Source of the DNA: an uncultured Butyricicoccus sp.
Lineage (GTDB): Bacteria > Bacillota > Clostridia > Oscillospirales > Butyricicoccaceae
DNA: 64,000 nucleotides
Assembly (NCBI GenBank): GCA_934532985.1
Contig: CAKTAV010000004.1
Coordinates: forward strand, 1-64,000
Reading direction: 5' to 3'
The notes beneath the pieces are model-generated. The model had not been told where the DNA came from and did no database searches. It saw only the letters and a program-made list of their open reading frames with translations. Numbering within the stretch: the first letter of the stretch is position 1; every line of letters begins with the position of its first letter. The translations under genes and the position numbers were made by a program. Shown piece by piece: positions 51,895 to 61,900 of this stretch.

Positions 51895-51923
51895 TTGACG
51901 AACTCGCGTTCTTGTATTATACT
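51895..51923 (+). promoter_or_regulatory. dinB promoter with LexA (SOS) box
   Basis: -35 TTGACG (51895-51900), 17-base spacer, -10 TATACT (51918-51923). Inside the spacer lies GAAC-TCGC-GTTC (51900-51911), a perfect match to the Firmicute LexA/DinR core GAAC-N4-GTTC. LexA bound here would block polymerase, so dinB should be damage-inducible. Confidence 0.85.
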
Positions 51924-51977
51924 AATATCATCAAGGAACTTTTGTTTGCACTTTATCGGTTAAGGAGGGGGGACACT

Positions 51978-53213
51978 ATGGCTCGCTGCATTCTGCACGC
52001 CGACTGCAACTGCTTTTATGCATCCGTCGAAATGCTGCATCATCCGGAAACCCGCACACAGCCCATGGCGGTCGCAGGAGACCCCGAATCACGGCGCGGC
52101 ATCATTCTCGCGAAGAACGATCTTGCCAAGCGCTATGGTGTAAGCACCGGCGAAGCCGTCTGGGTTGCCAAGCGAAAATGTCCTGATCTCGTCCTTTTGC
52201 CCCCACATTTTCCGCAGTATACGGAATTTTCGCACCGTGTCAAACAGATTTTCGCTGATTATACCGACCAAATCGAAAGCTTTGGCATCGATGAGGCGTG
52301 GCTGGATGTCACCGGTTCCACACAACTGTTCGGAAGCGGGGAGCAGATAGCCCATCAAATTCGCCGTCGCGTCAAGGCAGAACTGGGTATCACGGTTTCC
52401 GTCGGCGTGAGCTGGAACAAAATTTTCGCCAAGCTCGGATCGGATCTGAAAAAGCCCGATGCCGTCTCTGTCATCACACCGGAGAATATCGAGCAGGTCG
52501 TCTGGCCTCTGCCTGCCTCCGCTCTCCTCGGCGTCGGACGCGCCACCTCGCAAAAGCTCACACAGCTCGGCATTCACACCATCGGCGATCTCGCCTGCGC
52601 ATCACGCGAGCTGCTCCGGCATCAGCTCGGCAAGGGCGGCGAACAGCTGTGGGTTTATGCCAACGGCTTGGACGATTCCCGCGTCGCTCTGCACGACGAG
52701 CACGAACCGGTAAAATCCATCAGCAACAGCACGACGACCTCCCGCGATATGACCACTGCCGAGGATGGGCGGCTTGTGCTCACCGTGCTCGCCGAGAGCG
52801 TCTCTGCCCGCCTGCGGGAGCAGCAGTTATCCTGCCGCACGGTGTCGGTTTCCTTGCGAACCAATCGGCTCGCCACCTCGGAATTTCAGTGCAGTCTGCC
52901 GTATCCCTCCAACGAAACCGCCCTCATTTTGGACACCGCAGTTCAGCTGTTGGAAGCACACTGCAACTGGTCGGTTCCGCTGCGTTCACTCGGCATTCAG
53001 CTTACTAACCTGTGCAGCTCTTCCGAGCCGATACAGCTGAATTTGTTTGATGACCCGCAGGATAGACTGCGCCACAACGCACTCGACCACTCGGTTGACT
53101 GCATCCGCAGCCGGTTTGGCAACGCCAGCGTCCTGCGCGCATCCGTCCTACTCGATCCCACTCTGACCGGGTTTGATCCCAAATATCAACACTGTATGCA
53201 TCCCGTTGACTGA
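51978..53213 (+). CDS. dinB: DNA polymerase IV (Y-family)
   Basis: Error-prone translesion polymerase of 411 residues. Catalytic motif I ILHADCNCFYASVE includes Asp9, and motif III SFGIDEAWLDVT includes Asp105 and Glu106. VSVGVSWNKIFAKLGSDLKKPD and the thumb ALLGVGRATSQKLTQLGI follow. The little-finger domain runs from about 235, and a short C-terminus LFDDPQDR resembles a beta-clamp binding peptide (QLNLFD). The start is an ATG preceded by AAGGAGGGGGG, not the upstream frame to 51795. A LexA box is in the promoter. A small gene follows 32 bases after the stop. Confidence 0.95.
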   Translation: MARCILHADCNCFYASVEMLHHPETRTQPMAVAGDPESRRGIILAKNDLAKRYGVSTGEAVWVAKRKCPDLVLLPPHFPQYTEFSHRVKQIFADYTDQIESFGIDEAWLDVTGSTQLFGSGEQIAHQIRRRVKAELGITVSVGVSWNKIFAKLGSDLKKPDAVSVITPENIEQVVWPLPASALLGVGRATSQKLTQLGIHTIGDLACASRELLRHQLGKGGEQLWVYANGLDDSRVALHDEHEPVKSISNSTTTSRDMTTAEDGRLVLTVLAESVSARLREQQLSCRTVSVSLRTNRLATSEFQCSLPYPSNETALILDTAVQLLEAHCNWSVPLRSLGIQLTNLCSSSEPIQLNLFDDPQDRLRHNALDHSVDCIRSRFGNASVLRASVLLDPTLTGFDPKYQHCMHPVD

Positions 53214-53245
53214 TTCATTCATCCATCACAAAGGAGGGAATTTTC

Positions 53246-53488
53246 TTGGCACGCAAGGTATATGTCTCCGTTATCGCTCTGTTTGACCCGGAGGGACACA
53301 TTCGCCCTGCCCGTGTTATCTGGGAGGACGGCAAGAAATTTGATATCGACTCCATCTTTGATGTCCGTCCTGCCGCCTCGCTAAAAGCCGGCGGCGCCGG
53401 AATTCGCTACACCTGCGGCATCCGCGGCAAGGTCAGTTATCTGTTTTTGGAGGGCAACCGTTGGTTTGTGGAGGCCAAGACCTCCTGA
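53246..53488 (+). CDS. Small beta-rich protein following dinB
   Basis: An 80-residue protein, unrecognised at family level. It is predicted beta-rich: VYVSVIALFDPEGHIRPARVIWEDGKKF, then IRYTCGIRGKVSYLFLEGNRWFVEA. Position behind a Y-family polymerase and the Trp-rich small fold recall the DUF6504-type proteins that follow imuB genes in other bacteria; this is a context analogy, not a family assignment. The start is TTG with AAAGGAGGG 7 bases upstream, 32 bases after dinB, so it probably shares the SOS promoter. It abuts sbcC tail to tail with no gap. Confidence 0.75.
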   Translation: MARKVYVSVIALFDPEGHIRPARVIWEDGKKFDIDSIFDVRPAASLKAGGAGIRYTCGIRGKVSYLFLEGNRWFVEAKTS

Positions 53489-56400
53489 TTATTCTGTAAT
53501 CAGCTCCACGCTGCTGCCGGTTCGACCGCGATGGACGACAATCTGCCGCTCGATGCGCTCTTTCAGCTCGGCGACGTGCGAAATAATGCCAACCAAACGC
53601 GAATCGCTGCTCAGCTCCACGAGAACCCCAATTGCCTGTTCCAGTGCCTGACTGTCCAGCGAACCAAAGCCCTCGTCGATAAACACGGTTTCCACCGCGA
53701 TACCGCCGGCGTGGCTTTGAATGACATCGGAAAAGCCAAGCGCGAGCGACAGCGCACCCAAGAACGATTCGCCGCCGGACAGCGTTTTGACATCGCGCAG
53801 ACGGCCGGTATGATGGTCGAGCACGTCCATATCCAAACCGGTCTGCGTGCGCAGATCGGATGCCTGCTGACGGCGGCGCAGCTCATATCTTCCGCCGCTC
53901 ATCTCGCGCAGACGGCGGTTTGCCCGCTCCAAAATCTGCACAAAATACGCCGCCTGTACGTACTTTTCAAACGACAGCTTCGGCTTTCCCGGTACGTCAC
54001 CGCTCGCCGTCTGGCTCAGCTCCCGCAGAGATGCCAGTGTCTTTTGTTTGCGCGCGCGCACCTGCTCCTGCTTGCTCAGTGCTTCCGCCACGGCGCCATT
54101 GTGTTCCAACGCACGGCGGATTGCGTAGCTCTGTTCGCGGCAGGTTTTTAACTGCTGCTCGGTCTGCATGCGCTGCTGTTCCACGGCGTCTATGTCCGTG
54201 TACTGCAAGCCCTCTGCCGCGCGCGCCTGCTCTTCTTCCAAAACATCAAGCCGGTTACGGTCCGTTTTATACTGCTCCAGCTGCCGACGTGCCTCTTCCC
54301 GCTGTTCAGCATTCCAGCAGGCAGCGCTCCACGTATCGTCATCGGCAAATCCCGCCTCTGTCCGACGCTGTTCCCATTCTTGCTGTTGCTGCTGCGCCGC
54401 GCACAGTGCTTCCTTTTGGTTCTCTCGATACACCTCTCGCGCTGCCAGCTGTTCCTGTAGCTTCCGCTCCGTATCGCGGCATTGTTGTTCCGCCTCGCGG
54501 TACGCCTCCCGCACTGCATCGCGCTGTTCCTGTTGTTTTTCAATACGCTGTTTTACCGCTGCCCAATTCGGATAGGGCAGCGTTTTTTTCTGCGTTTCAT
54601 AGGCCGTCTGCGCCTGAACATGCGCACGGCTCGCCTCTTCGTATTCCTTTCGGCATGTCTCCCACGCCTGGCGAATTCCTTCCTCTTGAGTTTGCAGCGT
54701 GCGCAGCGCCTGCTGCGCCGTCTCTCCCTGCTTTTTGCACTTCTCGGCCTGTTTTAACTGCTTCTCCTGCTTCTTTTGTTCCGCACGCAGACGCTTTTCT
54801 TCCTGTTTCGCCTCTTCCGGCATCACCAACTTATCAAACAGCTCCGCACTGCTCGCCGCAATCTGTTCCTCCAGCGAAGTCAATACCTGCCGCAGTTTCA
54901 CGCAGACAATTGCCTGATCCTGCATCCGATCACGGCAGTTTTGCTGGGTCTTCCGCAAGTCATTCAATTGTTGCTGTGTCACTCTCTGCGCTTCCTGCGC
55001 CGCCGGAGCCGGATGATGGATAGAACCGCAGACCGGACACGGCTGTCCCTCGGTCAAGTGACTTGCCAGCAAGCCCGCCTGTCCGCGGCTCCACTTCAAT
55101 TCCGCTTCTTTACACGCCTGCTCCGCCGCCTGATAGGCAGCATCCCGCGTTTGATATTCGTCCTGCGCTGCGGACAATTTCTGCGTATTTTCCTCCTGCT
55201 TTTTCAGGTCTCGCATCAGCTGCCCCAGTTGCTTTTGTCGGCCTTCCAGCGCCGTCACCTGCGCGCGATATTGCTCGGCTTCTGCTGCCGCCGATGCCGT
55301 TGCTTCGATCTGTTTTTGCAGCTTCTCTCTCTGTTCTTCGTACTCGTTCTGCTGATTTTCTGCCGCTTTCAGCGCCGCTTCCCGCCGCTTTTGCTCCGTT
55401 TCACACGCTGTGCATGCCGCTTCCAGTCGGTTCAGCTCCTGATAGCCGCTTTCCAGCGCGCGCAGACGCCCCAGCTCGGCTTCCAGCACTTGACCGCACT
55501 CTGTCTCCTGTTGTTCCGCGTCTTTCAACGCCTGTTGCAGCTCCGGCAGCTGCTGTTTCAATCGCTCGCATTCCGTCTCCGAACGCGCACACTGCCGCGC
55601 ACAGGCTCTTTCTTTTTCCTCTGCCTGCTGCCGCTGCTGGTAGATGATACGAAGCTGTTCCGCCTGCTCCGCGCGGCGCAGGTCGTTCGTTTTCTCCTGC
55701 ATCACGCCCTCTTGCTTCTGCATGGCGCGCTGCTCCAGCCGCGTCTGGTGTAAACGGTCCAACGCTGCATTAGCTGCTTCCGCCTTTGCTTTTTTCAGCC
55801 GCAGATCCTGCTCGGTCTTTTCCAGTTTCTTTTGTCTGCGCAGCAGATCATCCTGTTGTTCCTCCTGCACTGCGCTCCACGCGCGCAGCTGCTCCAGCAG
55901 CTGCGGCACCAGCTCTGCCTGACCGGTCAGCTCCCAAATCGGGCTATCCTCCGGCAGGAGCAGGCTTTCGGTCTGCTGTATCGTCGCCTGCTCCAAATCG
56001 TGATATTCCTGCCGCTCGCGCGACAGCATGGACTTGAGCGTCAGCTCCAGATGCTGTAGCTGTGCCGTGTCGAACACGCGCCGGATAATCTCCGACCGCT
56101 CTTGGCTGGACGCCGTGAGCAGCTTCAGAAACTCGCCCTGCGCAATCATAGAAATTTGCTTAAACTGCGTGACGTCCACACCGAGGATTTCCTCAATCTG
56201 CGCCGTTACTTCCTTTGCGCCCGCAATGACGCGTCCATCCGGCAGAAGCAGGTGCGCGGTGGATTTTTCCTCGATGGTTCCCGTTCCGCGCTTTTTCAGG
56301 CGGCGGTATTTTGGCGTGCGCTCCAGCTGATAGAACACGCCGCGGTGCGAAAAGCTAAGACGCACATACGTCTTTTGCGACACATCGGCAAAGTCCGATC

Positions 56401-56599
56401 GGACGGAGTCCTCTGCGCGGTTGCTGCCGCTGGTCTTGCCGAACAGTGCAAAGCAAATCGCGTCAAAAATTGTCGTCTTTCCCGCTCCGGTGTCTCCGGC
56501 GATCAGGAACAGCCCATGATCGCCGAGATCAGACACGCGAATGGTCTGCTCCTCCGCAAATGGGCCAAAGGCACTCATGGTAAGTTCAATCGGCTTCAT
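53489..56599 (-). CDS. sbcC: SbcC (Rad50-like) DNA exonuclease subunit
   Basis: A 1036-residue SMC-like ATPase that works with SbcD to cut hairpins and blocked DNA ends. The N-terminal ATPase half has Walker A GDTGAGKT at 35-42 and a QGEFLKLL Q-loop. Two long coiled coils (very Gln/Glu/Arg-rich) flank the zinc hook CPVC (Cys521 and Cys524). The C-terminal half has the ABC signature LSGGESFLGALSLAL and Walker B VFIDEGFGSLD. The start ATG (56599) has AAAGGAGG upstream and overlaps the sbcD stop by 14 bases. Last gene of degV-sbcD-sbcC, with no terminator before the facing gene. Confidence 0.95.
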   Translation of the reverse strand: MKPIELTMSAFGPFAEEQTIRVSDLGDHGLFLIAGDTGAGKTTIFDAICFALFGKTSGSNRAEDSVRSDFADVSQKTYVRLSFSHRGVFYQLERTPKYRRLKKRGTGTIEEKSTAHLLLPDGRVIAGAKEVTAQIEEILGVDVTQFKQISMIAQGEFLKLLTASSQERSEIIRRVFDTAQLQHLELTLKSMLSRERQEYHDLEQATIQQTESLLLPEDSPIWELTGQAELVPQLLEQLRAWSAVQEEQQDDLLRRQKKLEKTEQDLRLKKAKAEAANAALDRLHQTRLEQRAMQKQEGVMQEKTNDLRRAEQAEQLRIIYQQRQQAEEKERACARQCARSETECERLKQQLPELQQALKDAEQQETECGQVLEAELGRLRALESGYQELNRLEAACTACETEQKRREAALKAAENQQNEYEEQREKLQKQIEATASAAAEAEQYRAQVTALEGRQKQLGQLMRDLKKQEENTQKLSAAQDEYQTRDAAYQAAEQACKEAELKWSRGQAGLLASHLTEGQPCPVCGSIHHPAPAAQEAQRVTQQQLNDLRKTQQNCRDRMQDQAIVCVKLRQVLTSLEEQIAASSAELFDKLVMPEEAKQEEKRLRAEQKKQEKQLKQAEKCKKQGETAQQALRTLQTQEEGIRQAWETCRKEYEEASRAHVQAQTAYETQKKTLPYPNWAAVKQRIEKQQEQRDAVREAYREAEQQCRDTERKLQEQLAAREVYRENQKEALCAAQQQQQEWEQRRTEAGFADDDTWSAACWNAEQREEARRQLEQYKTDRNRLDVLEEEQARAAEGLQYTDIDAVEQQRMQTEQQLKTCREQSYAIRRALEHNGAVAEALSKQEQVRARKQKTLASLRELSQTASGDVPGKPKLSFEKYVQAAYFVQILERANRRLREMSGGRYELRRRQQASDLRTQTGLDMDVLDHHTGRLRDVKTLSGGESFLGALSLALGFSDVIQSHAGGIAVETVFIDEGFGSLDSQALEQAIGVLVELSSDSRLVGIISHVAELKERIERQIVVHRGRTGSSVELITE

Positions 56600-57734
56600 C
56601 GGTCTCCTCCTTTCCACACAGCGTCGCAATCCACTCCTGCTGCTGCTCGTTCAGCTGCTTTCCGTTTACTTGCTCAAAAAATGCGGCAAACTGCTCCGAA
56701 AGCGGCGGCAGACGAATGCCCTGCTCCGGTTCGGACAGCTCCCCCGCCTGACTTTTCGCGTTGTCAAAATCCAGCTTCATCAGGTTCGGATACACCCGCA
56801 TCAGCGTCCCAATTGCGTCAAACATTTCCTCTTCATCCGTCAGCGTGATATGCAGGTAATCCTCCGGATCACCGCTGTGCACAACCAGATCGGACACCAC
56901 GTCCTCCAGCCTGCCGCGCAGTTCACGCATGGCATGCCGCGGGGACAGCGGCAGCATCTGGATATCTATCACTCCCTTTTCCCTCATCGTCACCAGTGGG
57001 ACGGACTTCGGGAACCGTGCCTCCGAAAATGAATAGCTCAGCGGCGAGCCCGCATAGCGAACGGTATCCCGCCCCACGCGCTGCGCCCGGTGCAGATGTC
57101 CCAGCGCGACATAATCAAATGCGTCAAACAGCGCGGTATCCACGGTGTCCAAGCCACCGACCGGAATGACCTCCGAGTCCGACTGCTCCGGCAGACTGCC
57201 GCCCGCGACGGCAAACACATGCCCCAACAGCACATTGCGCTCCTCCGCACACAGCGTTTGCTGCTCCAGCACCCGCTGTACCGCGCACTGACTCGTATGT
57301 TCCTCCAGCTCCACGCTTCCGGCGACCACCGCCGGACGCGCAAACGGAAACAGCCAAAAATGTACCGGACCATATTCGTCCTGCATGGTCACGCAGGACA
57401 GCGGATTGTGGAACACACCCGCGATGCTGACGCCCTGTTTTTCCAGCAGACGGCTGGCAAAATCCAGCCGCTCCGGCGAATCGTGATTTCCGCTGATGAC
57501 CAGCACGCCGATGTCCATTTCCCGCAAACACGTAAGAAAGCTGTCGAACAGGCCGACAGCTTCACATACGGGTACCGTTTTATCATAAACATCACCGGAA
57601 ATCAGCACGGCATCCACCGCATGCTCCGCCGCCAAGGCGCAGATCTGCCGTAGAATGTCCCGCTGATCCTCCAGCATAGAAAATCCGTGAACACGCTTGC
57701 CAATATGCAAATCAGCAAGATGCAAAAATTTCAT
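56586..57734 (-). CDS. sbcD: SbcD (Mre11-like) exonuclease subunit
   Basis: A 382-residue metallophosphoesterase nuclease. Metal ligands are in LHLADLHIGK (Asp8, His10), SGDVYD (Asp48) and SGNHD (Asn83, His84), plus GHVFA-like and ALGHLHRAQ His motifs. The C-terminal capping domain (about 270-382) contacts SbcC. It starts 9 bases after degV and overlaps sbcC. Confidence 0.95.
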   Translation of the reverse strand: MKFLHLADLHIGKRVHGFSMLEDQRDILRQICALAAEHAVDAVLISGDVYDKTVPVCEAVGLFDSFLTCLREMDIGVLVISGNHDSPERLDFASRLLEKQGVSIAGVFHNPLSCVTMQDEYGPVHFWLFPFARPAVVAGSVELEEHTSQCAVQRVLEQQTLCAEERNVLLGHVFAVAGGSLPEQSDSEVIPVGGLDTVDTALFDAFDYVALGHLHRAQRVGRDTVRYAGSPLSYSFSEARFPKSVPLVTMREKGVIDIQMLPLSPRHAMRELRGRLEDVVSDLVVHSGDPEDYLHITLTDEEEMFDAIGTLMRVYPNLMKLDFDNAKSQAGELSEPEQGIRLPPLSEQFAAFFEQVNGKQLNEQQQEWIATLCGKEETDEAD

Positions 57735-57743
57735 AGCAACTCC

Positions 57744-58607
57744 TTACATATCGTCATCCAAAACCTGAAGCGCCGCGCCGAGCAGCTTCGGTCCGACATA
57801 CGAGCCGAGTGTACAGTCAATCTCCCCGTAAAACTCGTGCTCAAAATCCGGCGCCGCCGCACGCAGCTTTTCCGCAACTTTCTGTCCCTCTTCCGGACAG
57901 CCGCCATGCGCCCACATGATGTTATAGCGTTTGCTCGGCTGTATCAGCGAGGCTGCCATATCCACCAGCTTGTTGATCGCCGCACTGCGTCCGCGTACCT
58001 TTGCCACGCTGACCAGCTGACCATTGTCCGCAAACGACAAAATCGGCTTGATGTTCAGCGCCGTACCCGCCATTGCGGTGATTTTTCCGATGCGACCGCC
58101 CTTTTTCAGATATTCCAGCGTGTTCACGCTGAAGAATACCTTGGTATTTTTACAAATGCGCGGCGTCAGCTCCTTGAGCTCCTCCCAGCTGCGCCCCTCT
58201 TCAATCAGCCGACAGAGGGTCAGGACAATCGCCGCCTCCCCCAAACTGCCCGTCAGTGAGTCGTAGGCAAAGACCTCTAAATCCTCTCGCTCTGCCGCCA
58301 TCAGACGCAGCATCTGAAAGCTGCCGCTCAGGCCGCTGGACAGAAGAATCGCAATCGCTTTGTTGTATCCGGCATCACGCACTCGGTCCATAACCTCATT
58401 GAATTCCTCGCCGCTCGGCAGAGAGGTTTTGGGCATCTCCTTCGAAAGCCGCGCATAGACTTCATCCGGCTGAATCGTCACACCATCATAATAAATACCG
58501 TCCGAAAAATTCAAGATAAACGGGATGGTGAAAATCGGTCTTCCTTCCAGTTCTTCCTTGCGAAGATCCGCACACGAATCCGTAATAATCGCAATTCTGT
58601 CCTCCAT
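57744..58607 (-). CDS. DegV family fatty-acid-binding protein
   Basis: A 287-residue DegV (FakB-like) protein. Motifs are IAIITDSCADL at the start, KTSLPSGEEFNEV (ligand-contact TSxPS), LLSSGLSGSF, and KKGGRIG in the middle. The family binds long-chain fatty acids; in FakA/FakB systems it presents them for phosphorylation. No FakA kinase is in the window. The last residues read DDDM. GAGGAG precedes the start. It heads the degV-sbcD-sbcC unit, an unusual pairing with repair genes that is probably incidental. Confidence 0.92.
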   Translation of the reverse strand: MEDRIAIITDSCADLRKEELEGRPIFTIPFILNFSDGIYYDGVTIQPDEVYARLSKEMPKTSLPSGEEFNEVMDRVRDAGYNKAIAILLSSGLSGSFQMLRLMAAEREDLEVFAYDSLTGSLGEAAIVLTLCRLIEEGRSWEELKELTPRICKNTKVFFSVNTLEYLKKGGRIGKITAMAGTALNIKPILSFADNGQLVSVAKVRGRSAAINKLVDMAASLIQPSKRYNIMWAHGGCPEEGQKVAEKLRAAAPDFEHEFYGEIDCTLGSYVGPKLLGAALQVLDDDM

Positions 58608-58811
58608 ACTTACTCCTCACTATTCTAATTAGGGCGTATCCGAAAAGGCGAACGATTCGTCGTTTTCTTTGTTTTCCGATAACGCCGAGATATCCAAATG
58701 CACAGAGTATTGTAACACAAATTTAGCATCTTGAATATGTCCCAAACAAATTTTCCGCACATTATAATTTTTTGTCGAGTTTTCGTCGGTGTTTCCTCTC
58801 GTTTTCGCTGC
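58608..58811. other. Spacer between degV and the RND gene terminator
   Basis: AT-rich, no gene seen. On the minus strand it has an extended -10 TGTTACAAT (58709-58717) that may drive degV, with a weak TTCAAG-type -35. A small AACGA/TCGTT hairpin lies near 58652-58666. Nothing else is recognisable. Confidence 0.45.
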
Positions 58812-58851
58812 AAAAAAAATGTTGGGAGCAGGAGCAAAATCATTGCTCCCA
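58812..58851 (-). terminator. Intrinsic terminator after the RND gene
   Basis: Stem GGGAGCA with TGCTCCC around a 13-base loop, then ACATTTTTTTTGC on the minus strand, 73 bases past the stop. Confidence 0.85.
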
Positions 58852-58923
58852 CTCCCCGCATATCGTTATGCAATTTGCCGCCTGTCAAATCATACATTCT
58901 CTCCCACAGCAAACAGACAGATT

Positions 58924-61900
58924 TTAATCATCAAACTCGTCCAGATCATCGTCCTCTTCGCCGATGTCAACTATTTTCAGCTCACGGCGGAACAGCAGGT
59001 CATACATGATCGGCACAATAATCAGCGTCAGCACCGTCGCATAGGTCAGTCCGCCGATAATGACAATCGCCATGCCCTGTGACATCTCTGCGCCCGAACC
59101 AAAGCCAATTGCCATGATCGACATCGAAAGAATCGTCGTCAGCGCCGTCATCAAAATCGGCCGCATACGCATGCGTCCCGCCAGCACCAGTGCGTCATGC
59201 TTCCCCATGCCGTCCAACCGCAGGCGGTTGACGCAGTCGACAAACACGATGCCGTTGTTTACAACAATGCCCGCCAGAATAATAAAGCCCAGCATCGCAA
59301 TCATCGACAGTGTGGTTCGCGTGATGACCAGCGCCAGCAATCCGCCGGTAAACGCCAGCGGCATCGTGAACAGAACGATAAACGGGCTGAGCAAGCTCTG
59401 GAACTGTGCCACCATAATCAGATAGATAAAAATAATGGCAAGAATCAGCATGAGAATCAGATCCTGCATGGCGTCACGAATAGATTCGTCCTCACCGGTC
59501 ATTTCGATTGTATATCCATCCGGAACCTTGATGTTGTCCAGAATCTTCTGAATATCACGGCTGACCAGCGTGATATTGTGGTTCTCGTCTACCGACGCCG
59601 TCACTGAGATCTTGCGCTGATTGTTTACACGCATAATGGAGGACAGCGACTGCGAATCCGATAAGGTTGCAATATCGTCCAGACGGACATCCTTTGTCTC
59701 ACCGCTCTTCGCATCCGTCGCCTCTACGGTTTGCCGCATCAGGTTTCCTGTCGTCACACGACTCGGCTTGACGACAACGACTGGAAGATCTTCTTCTCCC
59801 ACCGTCAATGTGGTCGATTCCACCTCATCCTTCAGTTCACTCGAAACCGAGCTGTACACCTGTGCAATCGTCAGTCCCTTGCGCATCGCGGCGTCCTTAT
59901 CTACCGTCAAAATCTTCTCCAGCTCCGGATTGTCGTTTCCATCCGAGATGTCCTCCAGGCCCTCAATGGACTCCAGCTGCTTCGCCATGTCCGAGGCCAT
60001 TGTCTGGAGCTTATCCAGATCCTTGCCATAGATATCAATCTGCACACCGCTGGCCATATACAACGACATATCCATCGCCGAGGCCGAGACGGACAGCTCA
60101 CACGGAAGGCCCTTAACTGCCTCGTCAATTTCCTTCTTTACGTCGTTGCCGTCTACCTTATCCCCAGTTAAAATGTAAAACTGAATCGACTGATCCGTCG
60201 AAGACATCATCGACAGACTGCTTCCGGAGATCACACCAACCGTCTCCACACCATCTGCCTTCTGCATGATCTCGGAAACCTTATCTACCATGGCCTCCGT
60301 TTCCTCATCTGTCGAGCCATCCGGCATCGTCAGCGTCGCCGTCATCTGTCCGGATGTGGACATCTCCGGAATAATCTCCATACCAATACGCGTCGCCTGG
60401 AATACCGCAACAAGGAACAGCGCCAAAACCACACCCAACGAAATCGCACGATGTCCCAGACACCATTTCAGCACGACCTGATATTTATCCAGTACGCGTT
60501 CAAACACGCTGCTGTGCCGCGTCTCGGTCGTTTTCAACAGACCGGAGCTCATCGACGGAACCACCGTCAGCGCCACAATCAGAGACGCGGTCAGAGAATA
60601 GGCAATGGTAAGTCCCATATCCGTAAACAGCTGGCGCGCCAGTCCCTGTGTAAAGACAATCGGGAGGAATACACAGATCGTGGTCAAGGTAGATGCGGTA
60701 ATCGCACCGCCCACCTCGTGCGCACCGCCCACCGCCGCCTTGGCCGGTGACATACCCAAATTGCGCAGCCGGTAAATATTCTCCACCACAACAATCGAGT
60801 TATCAACCAACATGCCAATGCCGAGCGCCAGTCCGGATAGCGAAATAATATTCAGCGTGATATTGCTAAAATACATCAAAACAATGGCAAACAGCACACT
60901 CATCGGGATGCTCAATGCAATGATAACCGTCGGCCGAATATCATGCAGAAAAATTAGCAGGACAATCACCGCAAGCACTGCGCCAATCAGCAGATTTTGC
61001 AGTACGCTGTCTACAATCAAGCCGATATATTCGCCCTGATCCATCATCGGCGTGATGTGCAGATTCGGATTTTCCTGTTCCAGCTCCTCAATGGTCTGAT
61101 TCAGCAGCTTAGAAACCTCCGACGTCGAAGCAGTTGACGACTTGGAGAACGACAGCAGAACCGCGTTGTTTCCATTGACCAGCGCGTAGCTGTCCTCATT
61201 GTCCTCCTTGGTCGCATACTTGACGCGTGCGACATCCTTCAGTCGAATATCACCCACGCTGTCATTATCCATGTGGAACAGCAAAGTGTTTTTCAACTGC
61301 TTGAGCGAGCGATACTGCTCACCAACCTTCAGGGTATACTTCTCTTTACCGCTGGAGATATAGCCTGCCGGCATCTCAAAGTTTTCTGCAACCAAAATGT
61401 TACTCACCATATCGGCCGTGATGACGCCGCTGATGTCTGCCGACTTATATGCCTGCTCTCGCGCATCCTCAAACTCCTTGACCGCATCATCCAGCTGTGA
61501 CTGTGCATCATTCAGGGAGGATTTTGTCACTGCTAGTTCTGTCATGCCCGATGCGATCTGCAGCGTGGAATCCATCTGCGCTGCCTCAACCTTAGCATAG
61601 GCTTCCTTCGCCTGCTTCAGTCCCTTTTCCAGCGACGGCTTCATCGCCCTCACTGTCGCCAGTTCAGTCTGAATATTGGCCAGCTCTTCATCAATTTCCG
61701 TAACGCGCGATGCTGCCTTCTGCGTTGTCGTCAGCAGCGTGATAAAGTCCTTGCGCGATACCGAAGCCATCTGCGACACATCCGCATCACTGCCAATCAA
61801 AGAGACAACCGCATCCCGCGCTTCTTCAAACTCTTCATCTGTCATTCCCTGCAGCACGGACGCCGGGTCATTGATCGCATCCGAAATGCCGGAAATGCCG

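Noticed and set aside
53860..55023. 387-codon rightward frame opposite sbcC
   Set aside because: Pro/Ala/Ser low-complexity shadow of the Gln/Glu-rich coiled coil; no start signal.
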